The notes: generated by a model from the letters alone, not told the origin. A stretch of DNA of 17,654 nucleotides from Brevundimonas sp. (GCF_031082345.1 NZ_JAVHLH010000029.1:1-17654); one strand, 5' to 3'. Shown: positions 9,036 through 17,231, numbered from the stretch's first letter. Translations and numbers: made by a program.

Positions 9036-10427
9036 ATGAACACCCCTGAAATCAAGCCCGTCCACATCATCGGCGGCGGCCTCGCCGGCTCCGAAGCCGC
9101 CTGGCAGATCGCCAACGCCGGCGTGCCCGTCATCTTGCACGAGATGCGCGGCGTCCCGGGCGTGAAGACCGACGCCCACCACACCGACGGCCTGGCCGAA
9201 CTGGTCTGCTCGAACTCGTTCCGCTCGGACGATTGGGAGTACAACGCCGTCGGCCTGCTGCACGCCGAGATGCGGGCGCTGGACTCGATCATCATGGCTT
9301 GCGGCGACGCCAACCAGGTGCCGGCCGGCGGGGCGCTGGCCGTCGACCGCGAAGGCTTTTCGCAGGCGGTGACGGCGAAGCTGGAGGCGCATCCGCTGGT
9401 CACCGTCGTGCGCGAGGAGATCGCCGGCCTGCCGCCGGAGGACTGGGACAATGTCATCGTCGCCACCGGCCCGCTGACCTCGCCGGCCTTGGCCGAGGCC
9501 ATCCTGAAGACGACCGGCGAGGAGAGCCTGAGCTTCTTCGACGCCATCGCCCCGATCGTCCACGCCGACTCGATCGATTTCGACATCGCCTGGCGGCAGT
9601 CGCGCTACGATAAGGAGGGCCCGGGCGGGGACGCCGCCGCCTACGTCAACTGCCCGATGGACAAGGCCCAGTACGAGGCCTTCATCGACGCCCTGCTGGC
9701 CGGGCCCAAGGCCGAGTTCAAGGAGTGGGAGAACGTCCCCTATTTCGACGGCTGCCTGCCCATCGAGGTGATGGCCGAACGGGGGCGCGAGACCCTGCGC
9801 CACGGGCCGATGAAGCCGGTCGGCCTGACCAATCCGCGCGACCCGCAGGTCAAGGCCCACGCCATCGTCCAGCTGCGGCAGGACAATGCGCTGGGCACGC
9901 TGTTCAACATGGTCGGCTTCCAGACCAAGCTGAAGCACGGGGCCCAGGCCGAGGTGTTCCGCATGATCCCGGGTCTGCACGAGGCGCAGTTCGCGCGGCT
10001 GGGCGGACTCCACCGCAACACCTTCCTCAATTCGCCCAAGCTGCTGGACCGGCAGCTGCGGCTGAAGGCCATGCCGCGGCTGCGCTTCGCCGGGCAGGTC
10101 ACGGGAGTCGAGGGCTATGTCGAGAGCGCCGCCATGGGGCTGCTGACCGGCCGGCTGGCGGCGGCCCAGGCGCTGGGCCGCGACCTCGCCCCACCGCCGC
10201 CCGAGACGGCCATGGGGGCGCTGGTCGAACACATCACCGGCGGCCATCTTGAGGGCTCGAAATTCCAGCCGATGAACATCAATTACGGCCTGCTGCCGCC
10301 GCTGGAGGCCCCGAAGGTCGACGCCGAGGGGCGCAAGATTCCGCCCAAGGATCGCGGGCGGGCAAAGAAGCGGCTGATGAGCCTGCGGGCCATCGAGGCG
10401 CTGAAGGGCTGGCGAGACGCGGGATGA
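9036..10427 (+). CDS. trmFO: Methylenetetrahydrofolate-tRNA-(uracil-5-)-methyltransferase TrmFO
   Basis: A 463-residue flavoprotein that makes 5-methyluridine at position 54 of the tRNA T-loop with methylenetetrahydrofolate and reduced FAD. The N-terminal dinucleotide fold shows [10 protein letters not shown] (13-22), then the family block [20 protein letters not shown] with Cys58, and [11 protein letters not shown] with Cys240; these are the two cysteines at the active site in studied family members. The C-terminal part has [20 protein letters not shown], the FAD-binding GxxG region, and [14 protein letters not shown]. Length matches the folate-dependent family. The start has only a weak ribosome site but lies right after a good promoter. 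Its stop overlaps the next start as ATGA, so the two genes are translationally coupled. Confidence 0.97.
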   Translation: MNTPEIKPVHIIGGGLAGSEAAWQIANAGVPVILHEMRGVPGVKTDAHHTDGLAELVCSNSFRSDDWEYNAVGLLHAEMRALDSIIMACGDANQVPAGGALAVDREGFSQAVTAKLEAHPLVTVVREEIAGLPPEDWDNVIVATGPLTSPALAEAILKTTGEESLSFFDAIAPIVHADSIDFDIAWRQSRYDKEGPGGDAAAYVNCPMDKAQYEAFIDALLAGPKAEFKEWENVPYFDGCLPIEVMAERGRETLRHGPMKPVGLTNPRDPQVKAHAIVQLRQDNALGTLFNMVGFQTKLKHGAQAEVFRMIPGLHEAQFARLGGLHRNTFLNSPKLLDRQLRLKAMPRLRFAGQVTGVEGYVESAAMGLLTGRLAAAQALGRDLAPPPPETAMGALVEHITGGHLEGSKFQPMNINYGLLPPLEAPKVDAEGRKIPPKDRGRAKKRLMSLRAIEALKGWRDAG

Positions 10428-11305
10428 GCCTGTTCGAACCGGCCAGGGCCCGGATCCGCCAGCGGATCACCGACGTCTTCAATGACGCCGACAAGGGCGA
10501 ACGGCCGGTGCTGCGACGGGCCGACGCGCTGTTTGCGCCGGACTCCGTGGCGTGGAAGGTCAATGGCGACGTGGTCACCATGATGATCGGCGGGGTCTCG
10601 GGTTTGCTGCTGCAGATGCTGCATCCGGCCGTCCTGGCGGGCGTGTGGGATCATTCGGACTTCCGCGCCGACATGCACGGGCGGTTGCGGCGGACAGCGA
10701 AATTCATCGCCACGACGACCTATGACCATGCCGAGGCGGGGCGGGCGGCGATCGACCGGGTCAACCGGATTCACCGCAAGCTGGGCGGCGAACTGCCGGA
10801 CGGGACGCCCTATCGGGTCAGCGACCCCGCGCTGCTGGCCTGGGTGCATGTGACCGAGACGATCAGCTTCCTCGACGCCTGGATCCGCTATGCCGAGCCG
10901 GCGATGCCGCGGGCGGAGCAGGACGCCTATTTCGCCGAGATGGCGCGGGTCGGCCAGGCGCTGCACGCTGACCCCCTGCCCCGCACCCGGGCCGAGGCGG
11001 AAGCGCTGATCCAGAGTTTCCGGCCCGGGCTGCGGGCCGACGCCCGGACGCATGAGGTGGCGGCCATGGTCATGCGCCAGACCGTCGGTATGCCGGCCGT
11101 CGATCTAGCCGCCGGGGTGATCATGCAGGCCGGAATGGACCTGCTGCCGGACTGGGCCCGGGACATGCACCGGCAGCCCCGAGCCCTGCCGACGCCGCTG
11201 GTGCGCGGCGGGGCGCTGTCGACGGCGCGGCTGCTGCGCTGGGCCTTCGACGGCTCGCCGAACCGGCGGGTCTATCCGAAGGACGTGACCGCCTTCTCGC
11301 GCTAG
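10424..11305 (+). CDS. DUF2236 / MpaB-like haem oxygenase family protein
   Basis: A 293-residue, alpha-helical protein without signal peptide. Family hallmarks of DUF2236 (the fold shared with mycophenolic-acid enzyme MpaB and rubber oxygenase Lcp) are visible: [20 protein letters not shown] (61-80, His67 and His76), [10 protein letters not shown] (86-95), RIHRKLGG with His117, and [14 protein letters not shown] starting at 140 (His142). In characterised relatives conserved His residues bind b-type haem; which of these do so here is inference. Substrate unknown, plausibly a lipid or hydrophobic compound. The start codon overlaps the trmFO stop (ATGA). The stop TAG shares a CTAG with the stop of the facing acyl-CoA dehydrogenase. 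Confidence 0.85.
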   Translation: MSLFEPARARIRQRITDVFNDADKGERPVLRRADALFAPDSVAWKVNGDVVTMMIGGVSGLLLQMLHPAVLAGVWDHSDFRADMHGRLRRTAKFIATTTYDHAEAGRAAIDRVNRIHRKLGGELPDGTPYRVSDPALLAWVHVTETISFLDAWIRYAEPAMPRAEQDAYFAEMARVGQALHADPLPRTRAEAEALIQSFRPGLRADARTHEVAAMVMRQTVGMPAVDLAAGVIMQAGMDLLPDWARDMHRQPRALPTPLVRGGALSTARLLRWAFDGSPNRRVYPKDVTAFSR

Positions 11306-12510
11306 CCGCCGCGGCCGCCGTGCTTGGCGTATTCCAGCCGGGCGATGGTGCGGTTGTGGACCTCGTCGGGGCCGTCGGCGATGCGCAGGGTGCGGACCAT
11401 GGCGTACATCTCGGCCAGGGGCGTGTCGGCCGAGACGCCGGCGCCGCCGAAGGCCTGGATGGCGTCGTCGATGATCTGCAGCGCCATGCGCGGGGCCGCG
11501 ACCTTGATCTGGGCGATCTCGGACTTGGCGTTCTTGGCCCCGCCGTTGTCCATCATCCAGGCGGCCTTCAGCACCAGCAGGCGGCACATCTCGATCTGGG
11601 TGCGGGCCTCGCCGATGCGCTGCTCCCAGACCGAGTGCTCAGCCAGCGTCTTGCGGAAGGCGGTGCGGCTGAGCAGGCGGGCGGTCATCAGTTCCAGCGC
11701 CCGCTCGGCCATGCCGATGACGCGCATGCAGTGGTGGATGCGGCCCGGTCCGAGGCGGCCCTGGGCGATCTCGAAGCCGCGCCCCTCGCCGGCGATCAGG
11801 TTTTCGACCGGGACGCGGACGTTCTCCAGCACCACCTCGGCGTGGCCGATCGGGCGCTCGTCATAGCCGAAGACGGAGAGCATGCGCTCGACCCGGAAAC
11901 CGGGCGTATCGACGGGGACGATGATCTGCGACTGCTGGGTGTGGACCGAGGCGTCGGGGTCGGTCTTGCCCATGACGATGGTCACCGCGACGTTCGGGTG
12001 GCCCATGTTGGTCGACCACCATTTGCGGCCGTTGATGACATAGTGGTCGCCGTCGCGCTCGATCCGGGTCTGGATGTTGGTGGCGTCGGACGAGGCCACC
12101 TCGGGCTCGGTCATCAGGAAGGCCGAACGGATCTCGCCGGCCATCAGGGGCTTGAGCCAGCGGGCCTGCTGCTCGGCGTTCCCGTACATATGGAGCACTT
12201 CCATATTGCCGGTGTCGGGGGCGTTGCAGTTGAAGACCTCGGCCGACCACAGGTGGCGGCCCATCAGCTCGGCCAGCGGGGCGTATTCGAGATTGGTCAA
12301 GCCCGCGCCGTGGTCGCTGGGCAGGAACATGTTCCACAGGCCGGCCTCGCGGGCCTGGGCCTTCATCTCCTCCATGGCCGGAGGCTGGCGGGTGTGGTCC
12401 TCGCGAACCTGGGCCCAGTATTCCGCCGACCGCGGCACGACCTTGTCGTCCATGAAGCGGCGCACCCGCTCCTGCCAGTGCAGGGCCTTGTCGCTGGGGC
12501 GGAAGTCCAT
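11302..12510 (-). CDS. Acyl-CoA dehydrogenase family protein
   Basis: A 402-residue FAD-dependent dehydrogenase that would introduce an alpha-beta double bond in an acyl-CoA thioester. I chose the ATG at 12510, preceded by AAGGA seven bases upstream, over an open extension to 12558 that runs through the upstream hairpin. The N-terminal helical domain is followed by [14 protein letters not shown], the FAD/substrate-binding signature, YVINGRKWW, then the C-terminal helical domain with [34 protein letters not shown]; the last segment replaces the usual YEGT-type catalytic loop and resembles the ACAD10/11-like branch. Chain length of the substrate cannot be told. An SCP2 gene lies upstream on the same strand, with a hairpin between. 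Chemistry is well supported; pathway is inferred as fatty-acid or sterol side-chain degradation. Confidence 0.93.
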   Translation of the reverse strand: MDFRPSDKALHWQERVRRFMDDKVVPRSAEYWAQVREDHTRQPPAMEEMKAQAREAGLWNMFLPSDHGAGLTNLEYAPLAELMGRHLWSAEVFNCNAPDTGNMEVLHMYGNAEQQARWLKPLMAGEIRSAFLMTEPEVASSDATNIQTRIERDGDHYVINGRKWWSTNMGHPNVAVTIVMGKTDPDASVHTQQSQIIVPVDTPGFRVERMLSVFGYDERPIGHAEVVLENVRVPVENLIAGEGRGFEIAQGRLGPGRIHHCMRVIGMAERALELMTARLLSRTAFRKTLAEHSVWEQRIGEARTQIEMCRLLVLKAAWMMDNGGAKNAKSEIAQIKVAAPRMALQIIDDAIQAFGGAGVSADTPLAEMYAMVRTLRIADGPDEVHNRTIARLEYAKHGGRGG

Positions 12511-12535
12511 GGCGGGATCCTTCTCGGAAAGACAA

Positions 12536-12566
12536 ACGGCGCGGCATCCTTGGGACACCGCGCCGT
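12536..12566 (-). terminator. Strong hairpin with T-rich tail after the SCP2 gene
   Basis: ACGGCGCGG (12536-12544) and CCGCGCCGT (12558-12566) form a perfect nine-pair stem; inside it TCC and GGA can pair across CAA, giving about 14 pairs with two wobbles. On the minus strand it is followed by TTTGTCTTT. It lies 24 bases after the SCP2 stop and 25 bases before the dehydrogenase start. Confidence 0.7.
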
Positions 12567-12590
12567 CGAGGTCGTTGTTTCAGGTCAAGC

Positions 12591-12896
12591 TCAGCGCTTC
12601 AGCAGCGGGGCCAGCTTCTGGGCGATCATCATGTCGCCGGCGATCTTCAGCTTGCCCTGCATGAAGGCCATCATCGGATCCAGTTGCCCGTTCGACAGGG
12701 CCATGAAGTCGTCCCAGGTCATGGAGACGGTGGCGTCGGCCGGCTTGTCCTCATTGGTCACGGTGTTCGGGACCGAAGCGCCGTCGATGTAGATCTTGCC
12801 GCTGTCGCCCAGGTCGATCTTCACGGTCTTGCCCAGACCGGAATTGTCGCCGACGGCGCCGCGGATGTGTTCGGTGACTTGGGCCAGATCGGCCAT
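12591..12896 (-). CDS. SCP2 sterol-binding domain protein
   Basis: A 101-residue stand-alone SCP2 domain, the full usual length. The ATG at 12896 has AGGAG seven or eight bases upstream. The core motif LDPMMAFMQGKLKIAGDMMI (72-91) followed by AQKLAPLLK is diagnostic; the upstream DATVSMTWDDFMAL forms the preceding strand and helix. SCP2 domains bind sterols, fatty acids or acyl-CoAs in a hydrophobic tunnel. There is no signal peptide, so it should be cytosolic, and it may hand ligands to the neighbouring acyl-CoA dehydrogenase. A good promoter and a palindrome lie just upstream, and a strong hairpin just downstream. Confidence 0.93.
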   Translation of the reverse strand: MADLAQVTEHIRGAVGDNSGLGKTVKIDLGDSGKIYIDGASVPNTVTNEDKPADATVSMTWDDFMALSNGQLDPMMAFMQGKLKIAGDMMIAQKLAPLLKR

Positions 12897-12926
12897 GGTG
12901 CGTCTCCTGACGAGGTTGAGCCTCCG

Positions 12927-12954
12927 ACCTAGACCCGGCGGACGCGCGTGCCAA
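12927..12954 (-). promoter_or_regulatory. Candidate sigma-70 promoter for the SCP2 gene
   Basis: On the minus strand TTGGCA (12949-12954) and CTAGGT (12927-12932) are 16 bases apart, fitting the Caulobacter housekeeping pattern. Transcription would start near 12920, leaving a leader of about 24 bases that holds the ribosome site. Confidence 0.5.
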
Positions 12955-12963
12955 GATCACGCG
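12945..12963. promoter_or_regulatory. Inverted repeat CGCGTG-N7-CACGCG over the SCP2 -35 box
   Basis: Perfect six-base arms around seven bases. The repeat covers the -35 hexamer of the SCP2 promoter, the position of a repressor site such as those used by TetR-type lipid-metabolism regulators. No regulator gene is adjacent, and the assignment is by position only. Confidence 0.35.
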
Positions 12964-13053
12964 GGGTCAAGTTCCTGTTCCGGCCGTGCGAACGCTCCGT
13001 CGACAGGGCCTCCGGGGGCGCTGGGAAGACGTGCGGAACGCCGCCCGCGCGCG

Positions 13054-13881
13054 TCAGTCTCTCCAGTCTGTGTAGGGCCGCGGGCCGGGTGGCGGCGGGG
13101 CTGGCGCATGCCGAGGCGCCGCATCGGGCGTTTCGTAGCGCGGCGGTGGCCCCCGATCGTCTTCGTCCGCAAGGGCGCGATCGTCCTGCCGCCGGAGCGC
13201 GTCGACGGCTTCGTCGCGGCCGCGATCATAAGCGTAGCGATCGTCTTCGACGCGCTCCCGACGACGGCGTTCATAGGCGTATCGATCGTCGTCAGCGCGT
13301 TCCCGGCGGAAGCGTTCAGCGGCGTAGCGTTCGCGAGCGTGGCGTTCGCCGGCGTCACGCTCCATCGCTTCCAGGCGCGCCCGGCGGGCCGCCCGCTCGG
13401 CCTGGAAATCCCGACGGGGCGCGTCGAAGCCGAACCAGCGCTGGACGGCGCGCACGGGCGAGGACCGCTCGGGATCCGGTCGTGAGTCATATGTCCGCAC
13501 CTCCGCCACGCGGCGCGATTCAGGGGGAGACGGAGCATAGCCCTCATCAAAACCGTTCCAGCTGTCGTCCGGGGACCAGGCCACGTCGGTCAGCGGCGGG
13601 AGCGACGGCGGCACGCCCTGAAAGCCGTCGACCAATTCGCCGACATCCATCACCGAGCCCGCGACGATCTCCGGTTCGACCGGGTGCACGACCTCGATCC
13701 GCAGCCGGTCGCTGTCGCTGATCGGGCGCGGGCCGGGCAGATCAATCGCCCTCAGTCCGGCGAGGCCGAACGCGGCCGCGGCGACCGCTGACAGGGCGAC
13801 GAGGTGGCCGCCGCGCACGCGGGACGCGGCCCGGCGGAAGGCCGGGACGAGACGGTCGAGGTACGGTTTGATCGGAGACAT
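13054..13881 (-). CDS. Membrane-anchored, highly charged repeat protein of unknown function
   Basis: I do not recognise this family. The ATG at 13881 (275 residues) is preferred; a TTG at 13914 would add 11 residues. A basic N-terminus precedes one hydrophobic segment (about 25-46), after which the protein should lie in the periplasm. Residues 50-150 are Pro/Asp/Ser-rich and likely disordered. Residues about 150-235 are Arg/Glu/Asp-dense and helix-prone, including two near-identical 15-residue units near 189-218 (shared core RRER..DDRYAYE). The C-terminus is Pro-rich and ends YTDWRD. Codon use resembles its neighbours. It diverges from the TonB-dependent receptor gene across 156 bases. The long Arg-rich part might bind nucleic acid or acidic polymer, but that is only a guess. 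Confidence 0.65.
   Translation of the reverse strand: MSPIKPYLDRLVPAFRRAASRVRGGHLVALSAVAAAAFGLAGLRAIDLPGPRPISDSDRLRIEVVHPVEPEIVAGSVMDVGELVDGFQGVPPSLPPLTDVAWSPDDSWNGFDEGYAPSPPESRRVAEVRTYDSRPDPERSSPVRAVQRWFGFDAPRRDFQAERAARRARLEAMERDAGERHARERYAAERFRRERADDDRYAYERRRRERVEDDRYAYDRGRDEAVDALRRQDDRALADEDDRGPPPRYETPDAAPRHAPAPPPPGPRPYTDWRD
13227..13316 (-). repeat. Two 45-base tandem repeat units within the charged protein gene
   Basis: Units 13227-13271 and 13272-13316 align without gaps with a modest number of mismatches, starting CATAAGCGTAGCGATCGTC and CATAGGCGTATCGATCGTC. A degenerate third copy follows. The unit is 15 codons, so repeat gain or loss keeps the frame. Confidence 0.75.
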
Positions 13882-13955
13882 GGCGGGGCGCCTGACGGGA
13901 ACTCCCCTCTTCAATCCGCGGGCGGCGGTCCGGTTTCAGAACGCGGGTCGCCCAT

Positions 13956-13986
13956 GTTGCGAATGAGAGTGCGATTGACTCGCAAC
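13956..13986. promoter_or_regulatory. Fur-like palindrome upstream of the TonB-dependent receptor
   Basis: GTTGCGA (13956-13962) and TCGCAAC (13980-13986) are perfect inverted arms around 17 bases that include AATGAGAGTGCGATTG, which resembles variants of the Fur box (GCGAATGAGA type). A TTGACT at 13975-13980 within it could be a -35. It lies 52 bases before the chosen receptor start and could also act on the divergent charged-protein gene. Confidence 0.4.
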
Positions 13987-14037
13987 TACGGTCGTGCTGC
14001 AAGGCGCCTCCCTCCCCGCTCTCCTGTGGACCCCGCC

Positions 14038-16161
14038 GTGACTCACAACCTCCTCGCCTCCGCCTCCCTCGTCAGCCTGCTAATCGCCCTGCCCGCCATG
14101 GCGCAGGACGCTGAGCCCGCAGCGCTGGAGGAGGTCGTCGTCACCGCGGCCCGCACACAGCTGCCGCGGTCGGCCATGCCCAGCACAGTGGAGGTCATCG
14201 GCGAGGCCGAGATCGCCCAGCAGACGGCGCTCGGCTCCTCGGCCGTGGAGACGGTGGCGACCCTGATCCCGTCCTTCTCGCCCACCCGCCAGAAGCTGTC
14301 CGGCGCGGGCGAGACCCTGCGCGGCCGCTCGCCGCTATTCCTCGTCGACGGCGTGCCGCAGTCGACGCCGCTGCGCGACGACAGCCGCGACGGCTTCACC
14401 ATCGATCCATTCTTCATCGACCGGGTCGAGGTCATCTTCGGCTCCAACGCCATCCAGGGCGTCGGCGCCACCGGCGGCGTGGTCAACTATGTCACCGCCG
14501 CCCCGCCGGCCGAGGGCGCCGGCCCGTCCGGCCGGGTCCAGGCCGCGACCACCTTCGACGACGGCGAGTTCGGCGACAGCGTCGGCGGCAAGCTGGCCGG
14601 AATCATCGGCCAGGACTTCGGCCGCTTCGACCTCACCGTCGGCGCGGCGTACGAGGCGCGGGGCGCCTATTACGACGGCGGCGGGCGTCGCATCGGCGTC
14701 GACGGAACCCAGGGCGAGTTGCAGGACAGCCTCAGTTGGTCCCTGTTCACCAAGGCCGGGTTCGACCTGACCCCGGACCGCCGGCTCGAGCTGATGATCA
14801 ATCACTTCGAACTCGAGGGCGACGGCGACTATGTCATGCTGCCGGGCGACCGCGACATCGGCCTGCCGACCACCTCGGTGCGCGGCGTGGCGCCCGGCGT
14901 CCAGCCGTCGAACGACGTCAGCTCGGCCGCCCTCAGCTACACTGACGCCGACGTCCTCGGCGGCACGCTGCGCGCCCAGCTGTTCGCCCACGACTATGCC
15001 GGCGTGTTCGGCGGCGGGACCTTCGGGACCTTCCAGGACCCGGCCATCGCCCCGATCGGGACCCTGTACGACCAGTCGGCCAACAACTCCGAGAAGCTCG
15101 GCTTCAAGCTGGACTGGCAGGGCGACATCGCCCCCCTGCCCGGCCTCAGCGCCCTGGTCGGCGTCGACGCCCTGCGCGACACCACCTGGCAGGGGCTGAT
15201 TCTGACCGGCCGCGACTGGGTGCCGGAGACGCGCTATGAAAGCCTCGCCCCGTTCGTCCAGCTGAACCAGCGCCTGTTCGACGGTAGGCTGAACCTGTCC
15301 GGCGGGCTGCGCTACGAGACCGTCACCCTGATCGTCGACGATTTCGAGACGCTGTGGTCCTACAACGGCGGCCAACAGGTCGACGGCGGCGAGCCCGGCT
15401 TCGAGGAACTGCTGTCCAACGTCGGCGCGACCTTCGAGGTCGTCCCGGGGCTGAAGGCCTACGGCTCCTTCGCGCAGGGCTTCAGCATGGCCGACGTCGG
15501 CCGGGTGCTGCGCGGCATCGACGACCCTGGCCAGGACGTGGACACCTTCCTCGATATCTCGCCGGTCATCACCGACAATTACGAGATCGGGCTGGAGTAC
15601 CGTCGGGGCGGTTTCGACGCCTCGATCGCGGCCTTCCGGTCCGAGACCGACAAGGGCGCCCGGCTGGTGCTGGTCAACGGCGTCTTCGAGGTCGCGCGTG
15701 AGGCCACCGAGATCGAGGGCGTCGAGGTCAGCGCCCGCTACGCCGTCAGCGACACGGTGCGGCTCGGCGGCGCTTACGCCAGCCTCGAGGGTCGCAGCGA
15801 CACCGACGACGACGGCGCGGTCGACGAGGATCTGGACGGGGCCAATATCTCGCCGGACCGGCTGATCCTGTGGGCCGAGACCGACCTGACCGAGGCCCTG
15901 TCCCTGCGACTGCAGGCGGGGCGATATTTCGAGCGGTCGTTCGACGGCCAGCCGGCCGCGAATGACTTCGAGGGCTACGACCTGGTCGACGCCGTCGCCG
16001 TGTGGCGGGCCGGTTTCGGCGACGTCAGCCTGGGGGTCCAGAACCTGCTGGACGAGGACTATATCTCATACAACTCCGACACCACGCGGCCCACCGACGA
16101 CAAGAGCTATTTCGCGGGTCGCGGACGGACGGTGACGCTCGGCGTGACGCGCCGGTTCTGA
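14038..16161 (+). CDS. TonB-dependent outer-membrane receptor, probably for ferric siderophore
   Basis: The frame is open from 13804, but a GTG at 14038 starts a clean signal peptide (MTHNLLASASLVSLLIALPA, cleavage near AMA-Q), giving 707 residues. A TonB box follows at once (EEVVVTAARTQ), then the plug domain (about 45-150) with RGRSPLFLVDGVPQ, DRVEVIFGSNAIQG and GGVVNYVTAAPP, then a 22-strand barrel ending TVTLGVTRRF with the terminal Phe required for outer-membrane assembly. A DTDDDGAVDEDLDG turn (588-601) recalls Asp-rich turns of PiuA/FecA-like receptors. There is no extra N-terminal signalling domain. The immediate PepSY partner suggests iron-siderophore import; the exact ligand is unknown. 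The ribosome site is weak. Confidence 0.92.
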   Translation: MTHNLLASASLVSLLIALPAMAQDAEPAALEEVVVTAARTQLPRSAMPSTVEVIGEAEIAQQTALGSSAVETVATLIPSFSPTRQKLSGAGETLRGRSPLFLVDGVPQSTPLRDDSRDGFTIDPFFIDRVEVIFGSNAIQGVGATGGVVNYVTAAPPAEGAGPSGRVQAATTFDDGEFGDSVGGKLAGIIGQDFGRFDLTVGAAYEARGAYYDGGGRRIGVDGTQGELQDSLSWSLFTKAGFDLTPDRRLELMINHFELEGDGDYVMLPGDRDIGLPTTSVRGVAPGVQPSNDVSSAALSYTDADVLGGTLRAQLFAHDYAGVFGGGTFGTFQDPAIAPIGTLYDQSANNSEKLGFKLDWQGDIAPLPGLSALVGVDALRDTTWQGLILTGRDWVPETRYESLAPFVQLNQRLFDGRLNLSGGLRYETVTLIVDDFETLWSYNGGQQVDGGEPGFEELLSNVGATFEVVPGLKAYGSFAQGFSMADVGRVLRGIDDPGQDVDTFLDISPVITDNYEIGLEYRRGGFDASIAAFRSETDKGARLVLVNGVFEVAREATEIEGVEVSARYAVSDTVRLGGAYASLEGRSDTDDDGAVDEDLDGANISPDRLILWAETDLTEALSLRLQAGRYFERSFDGQPAANDFEGYDLVDAVAVWRAGFGDVSLGVQNLLDEDYISYNSDTTRPTDDKSYFAGRGRTVTLGVTRRF

Positions 16162-17231
16162 TGATCGGGGTTCTGCGCACCATCCACGCCTGGGCCGGAG
16201 CGATCCTGTCGCTCCTGCTCATCGTGCTCGGGCTGACCGGCTCGCTGCTGGTGTTCGAGAACGACTGGATCGCGCTGAAACACCCCGAGGCGCGGGCCGG
16301 CTTCGCCGCCGATCCGGCCGTGCTCGGCGCCGCCGCGGAACGTCTGGAGGCCGAGCATCCGGACATGCGCACCGTCGATTTCGGCGGTCCGCAGCTGGGG
16401 GCGCACAAGCTGTATCTGGCGGAGGAGGATTTCGGCCTCGCCGCCGCCGATGGCGCCACGCTCGACCGCTGGACCGGCCCGGCCCGGGTCGAGGCCTTCG
16501 TCTTCGACCTGCATCATCATCTGCTGGCCGGCGAAACCGGCGAGCTGGTCGGCGGGGTGGCGGCAGTGGCGGCGGTGCTGCTGGTCCTGACCGGGCTGGT
16601 GGTCTGGGCCCCGGCCTGGCGCGCCACCCGCTGGCGGGTGTGGCCGAGATCGGGGCGGCGCGGCGAGCTGGTCTCCAGCCACAGGAACCTCGGCCTGATC
16701 ACCGCCGCGCCCGTGCTGATCTTCTGCCTGACCGGGGCCGGCATGGTGTTCCACGATCAGGCCCGGGCGCTGCTGGCGCCCAACGCGCCCGAGCCGCCGC
16801 CGCCGCCCGTGGTCGGGAGCGGCGACATCGACTGGTCCGCCGCCCTCGCCGCGGCCCAGGCCCGCTTTCCCGACGCGACCCTGCGCATGGCCAGCTGGCC
16901 CTCGGCGCCCGGCAAGCCGGCCTCGATCCGGCTCAAACAGCCCGGCGAATGGCATCCCAACGGCCGCACCACGGTGCTGATCGACCCGGCCACGAGCGGC
17001 GTCGCGCGGACCAGCGACGCCCAGACCCTGACTCCGGGCGAGCGCGCCCTGCACGCCATCTATCCGCTGCACGCCGGCTCGGTCGGCGGCTGGCTGTATG
17101 AAGGGGTAACGGTGCTGACGGGTCTCGCGCTGGCGGCCCTGGGCGGCGTCGGCCTCTGGGCCTTCCTGAAGCAACGGCTGGGCCGGACGCGCCGGCGGCC
17201 GGTCAGGCCGGCCGCGCCTCCCCGGCCATGA
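16161..17231 (+). CDS. PepSY-associated transmembrane protein (PiuB/FsqB-like, putative ferric-siderophore reductase)
   Basis: The ATG at 16161 shares its A with the receptor stop (TGATG), which favours coupled translation; length is 356 residues. Four membrane helices are visible: about 13-31 with TGSLLVF, 129-150 with LVLTGLVVWAP, about 180-197 with CLTGAGMVFH, and 315-335 near the C-terminus. Conserved histidines lie next to the helices: H9 in TIHAWAG, the HHH of FDLHHHLLAGETG, and SSHRNLG. In the family these are thought to bind haem and pass electrons to ferric siderophores in the periplasm. PepSY-like segments fill the two large periplasmic loops. The C-terminus is Arg/Pro-rich. Its last 29 bases overlap the facing MarR-type gene. 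Confidence 0.88.
   Translation: MIGVLRTIHAWAGAILSLLLIVLGLTGSLLVFENDWIALKHPEARAGFAADPAVLGAAAERLEAEHPDMRTVDFGGPQLGAHKLYLAEEDFGLAAADGATLDRWTGPARVEAFVFDLHHHLLAGETGELVGGVAAVAAVLLVLTGLVVWAPAWRATRWRVWPRSGRRGELVSSHRNLGLITAAPVLIFCLTGAGMVFHDQARALLAPNAPEPPPPPVVGSGDIDWSAALAAAQARFPDATLRMASWPSAPGKPASIRLKQPGEWHPNGRTTVLIDPATSGVARTSDAQTLTPGERALHAIYPLHAGSVGGWLYEGVTVLTGLALAALGGVGLWAFLKQRLGRTRRRPVRPAAPPRP

Noticed and set aside
8955..10247. 430-residue open frame antisense to trmFO
   Set aside because: TrmFO motifs and length fix the coding strand; the antisense frame is a GC-skew shadow.
11320..12792. 490-residue plus-strand frame opposite the acyl-CoA dehydrogenase and SCP2 genes
   Set aside because: Both minus-strand genes have complete family signatures; the plus frame crosses the terminator hairpin and has no recognisable domain.
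13227..13370. CRISPR-like repeat array
   Set aside because: The repeats are directly adjacent, imperfect and coding, with no spacers.
12957..13721. Plus-strand and other frames across the charged repeat gene
   Set aside because: These frames also mirror the 45-base repeat, but they lack a ribosome site and a coherent protein layout; the minus frame has a membrane helix and consistent charged units. This choice is less certain than the others.
13804..14037. N-terminal extension of the TonB-dependent receptor
   Set aside because: It would place the signal peptide internally and cover the promoter and palindrome region; GTG at 14038 gives a normal signal peptide.
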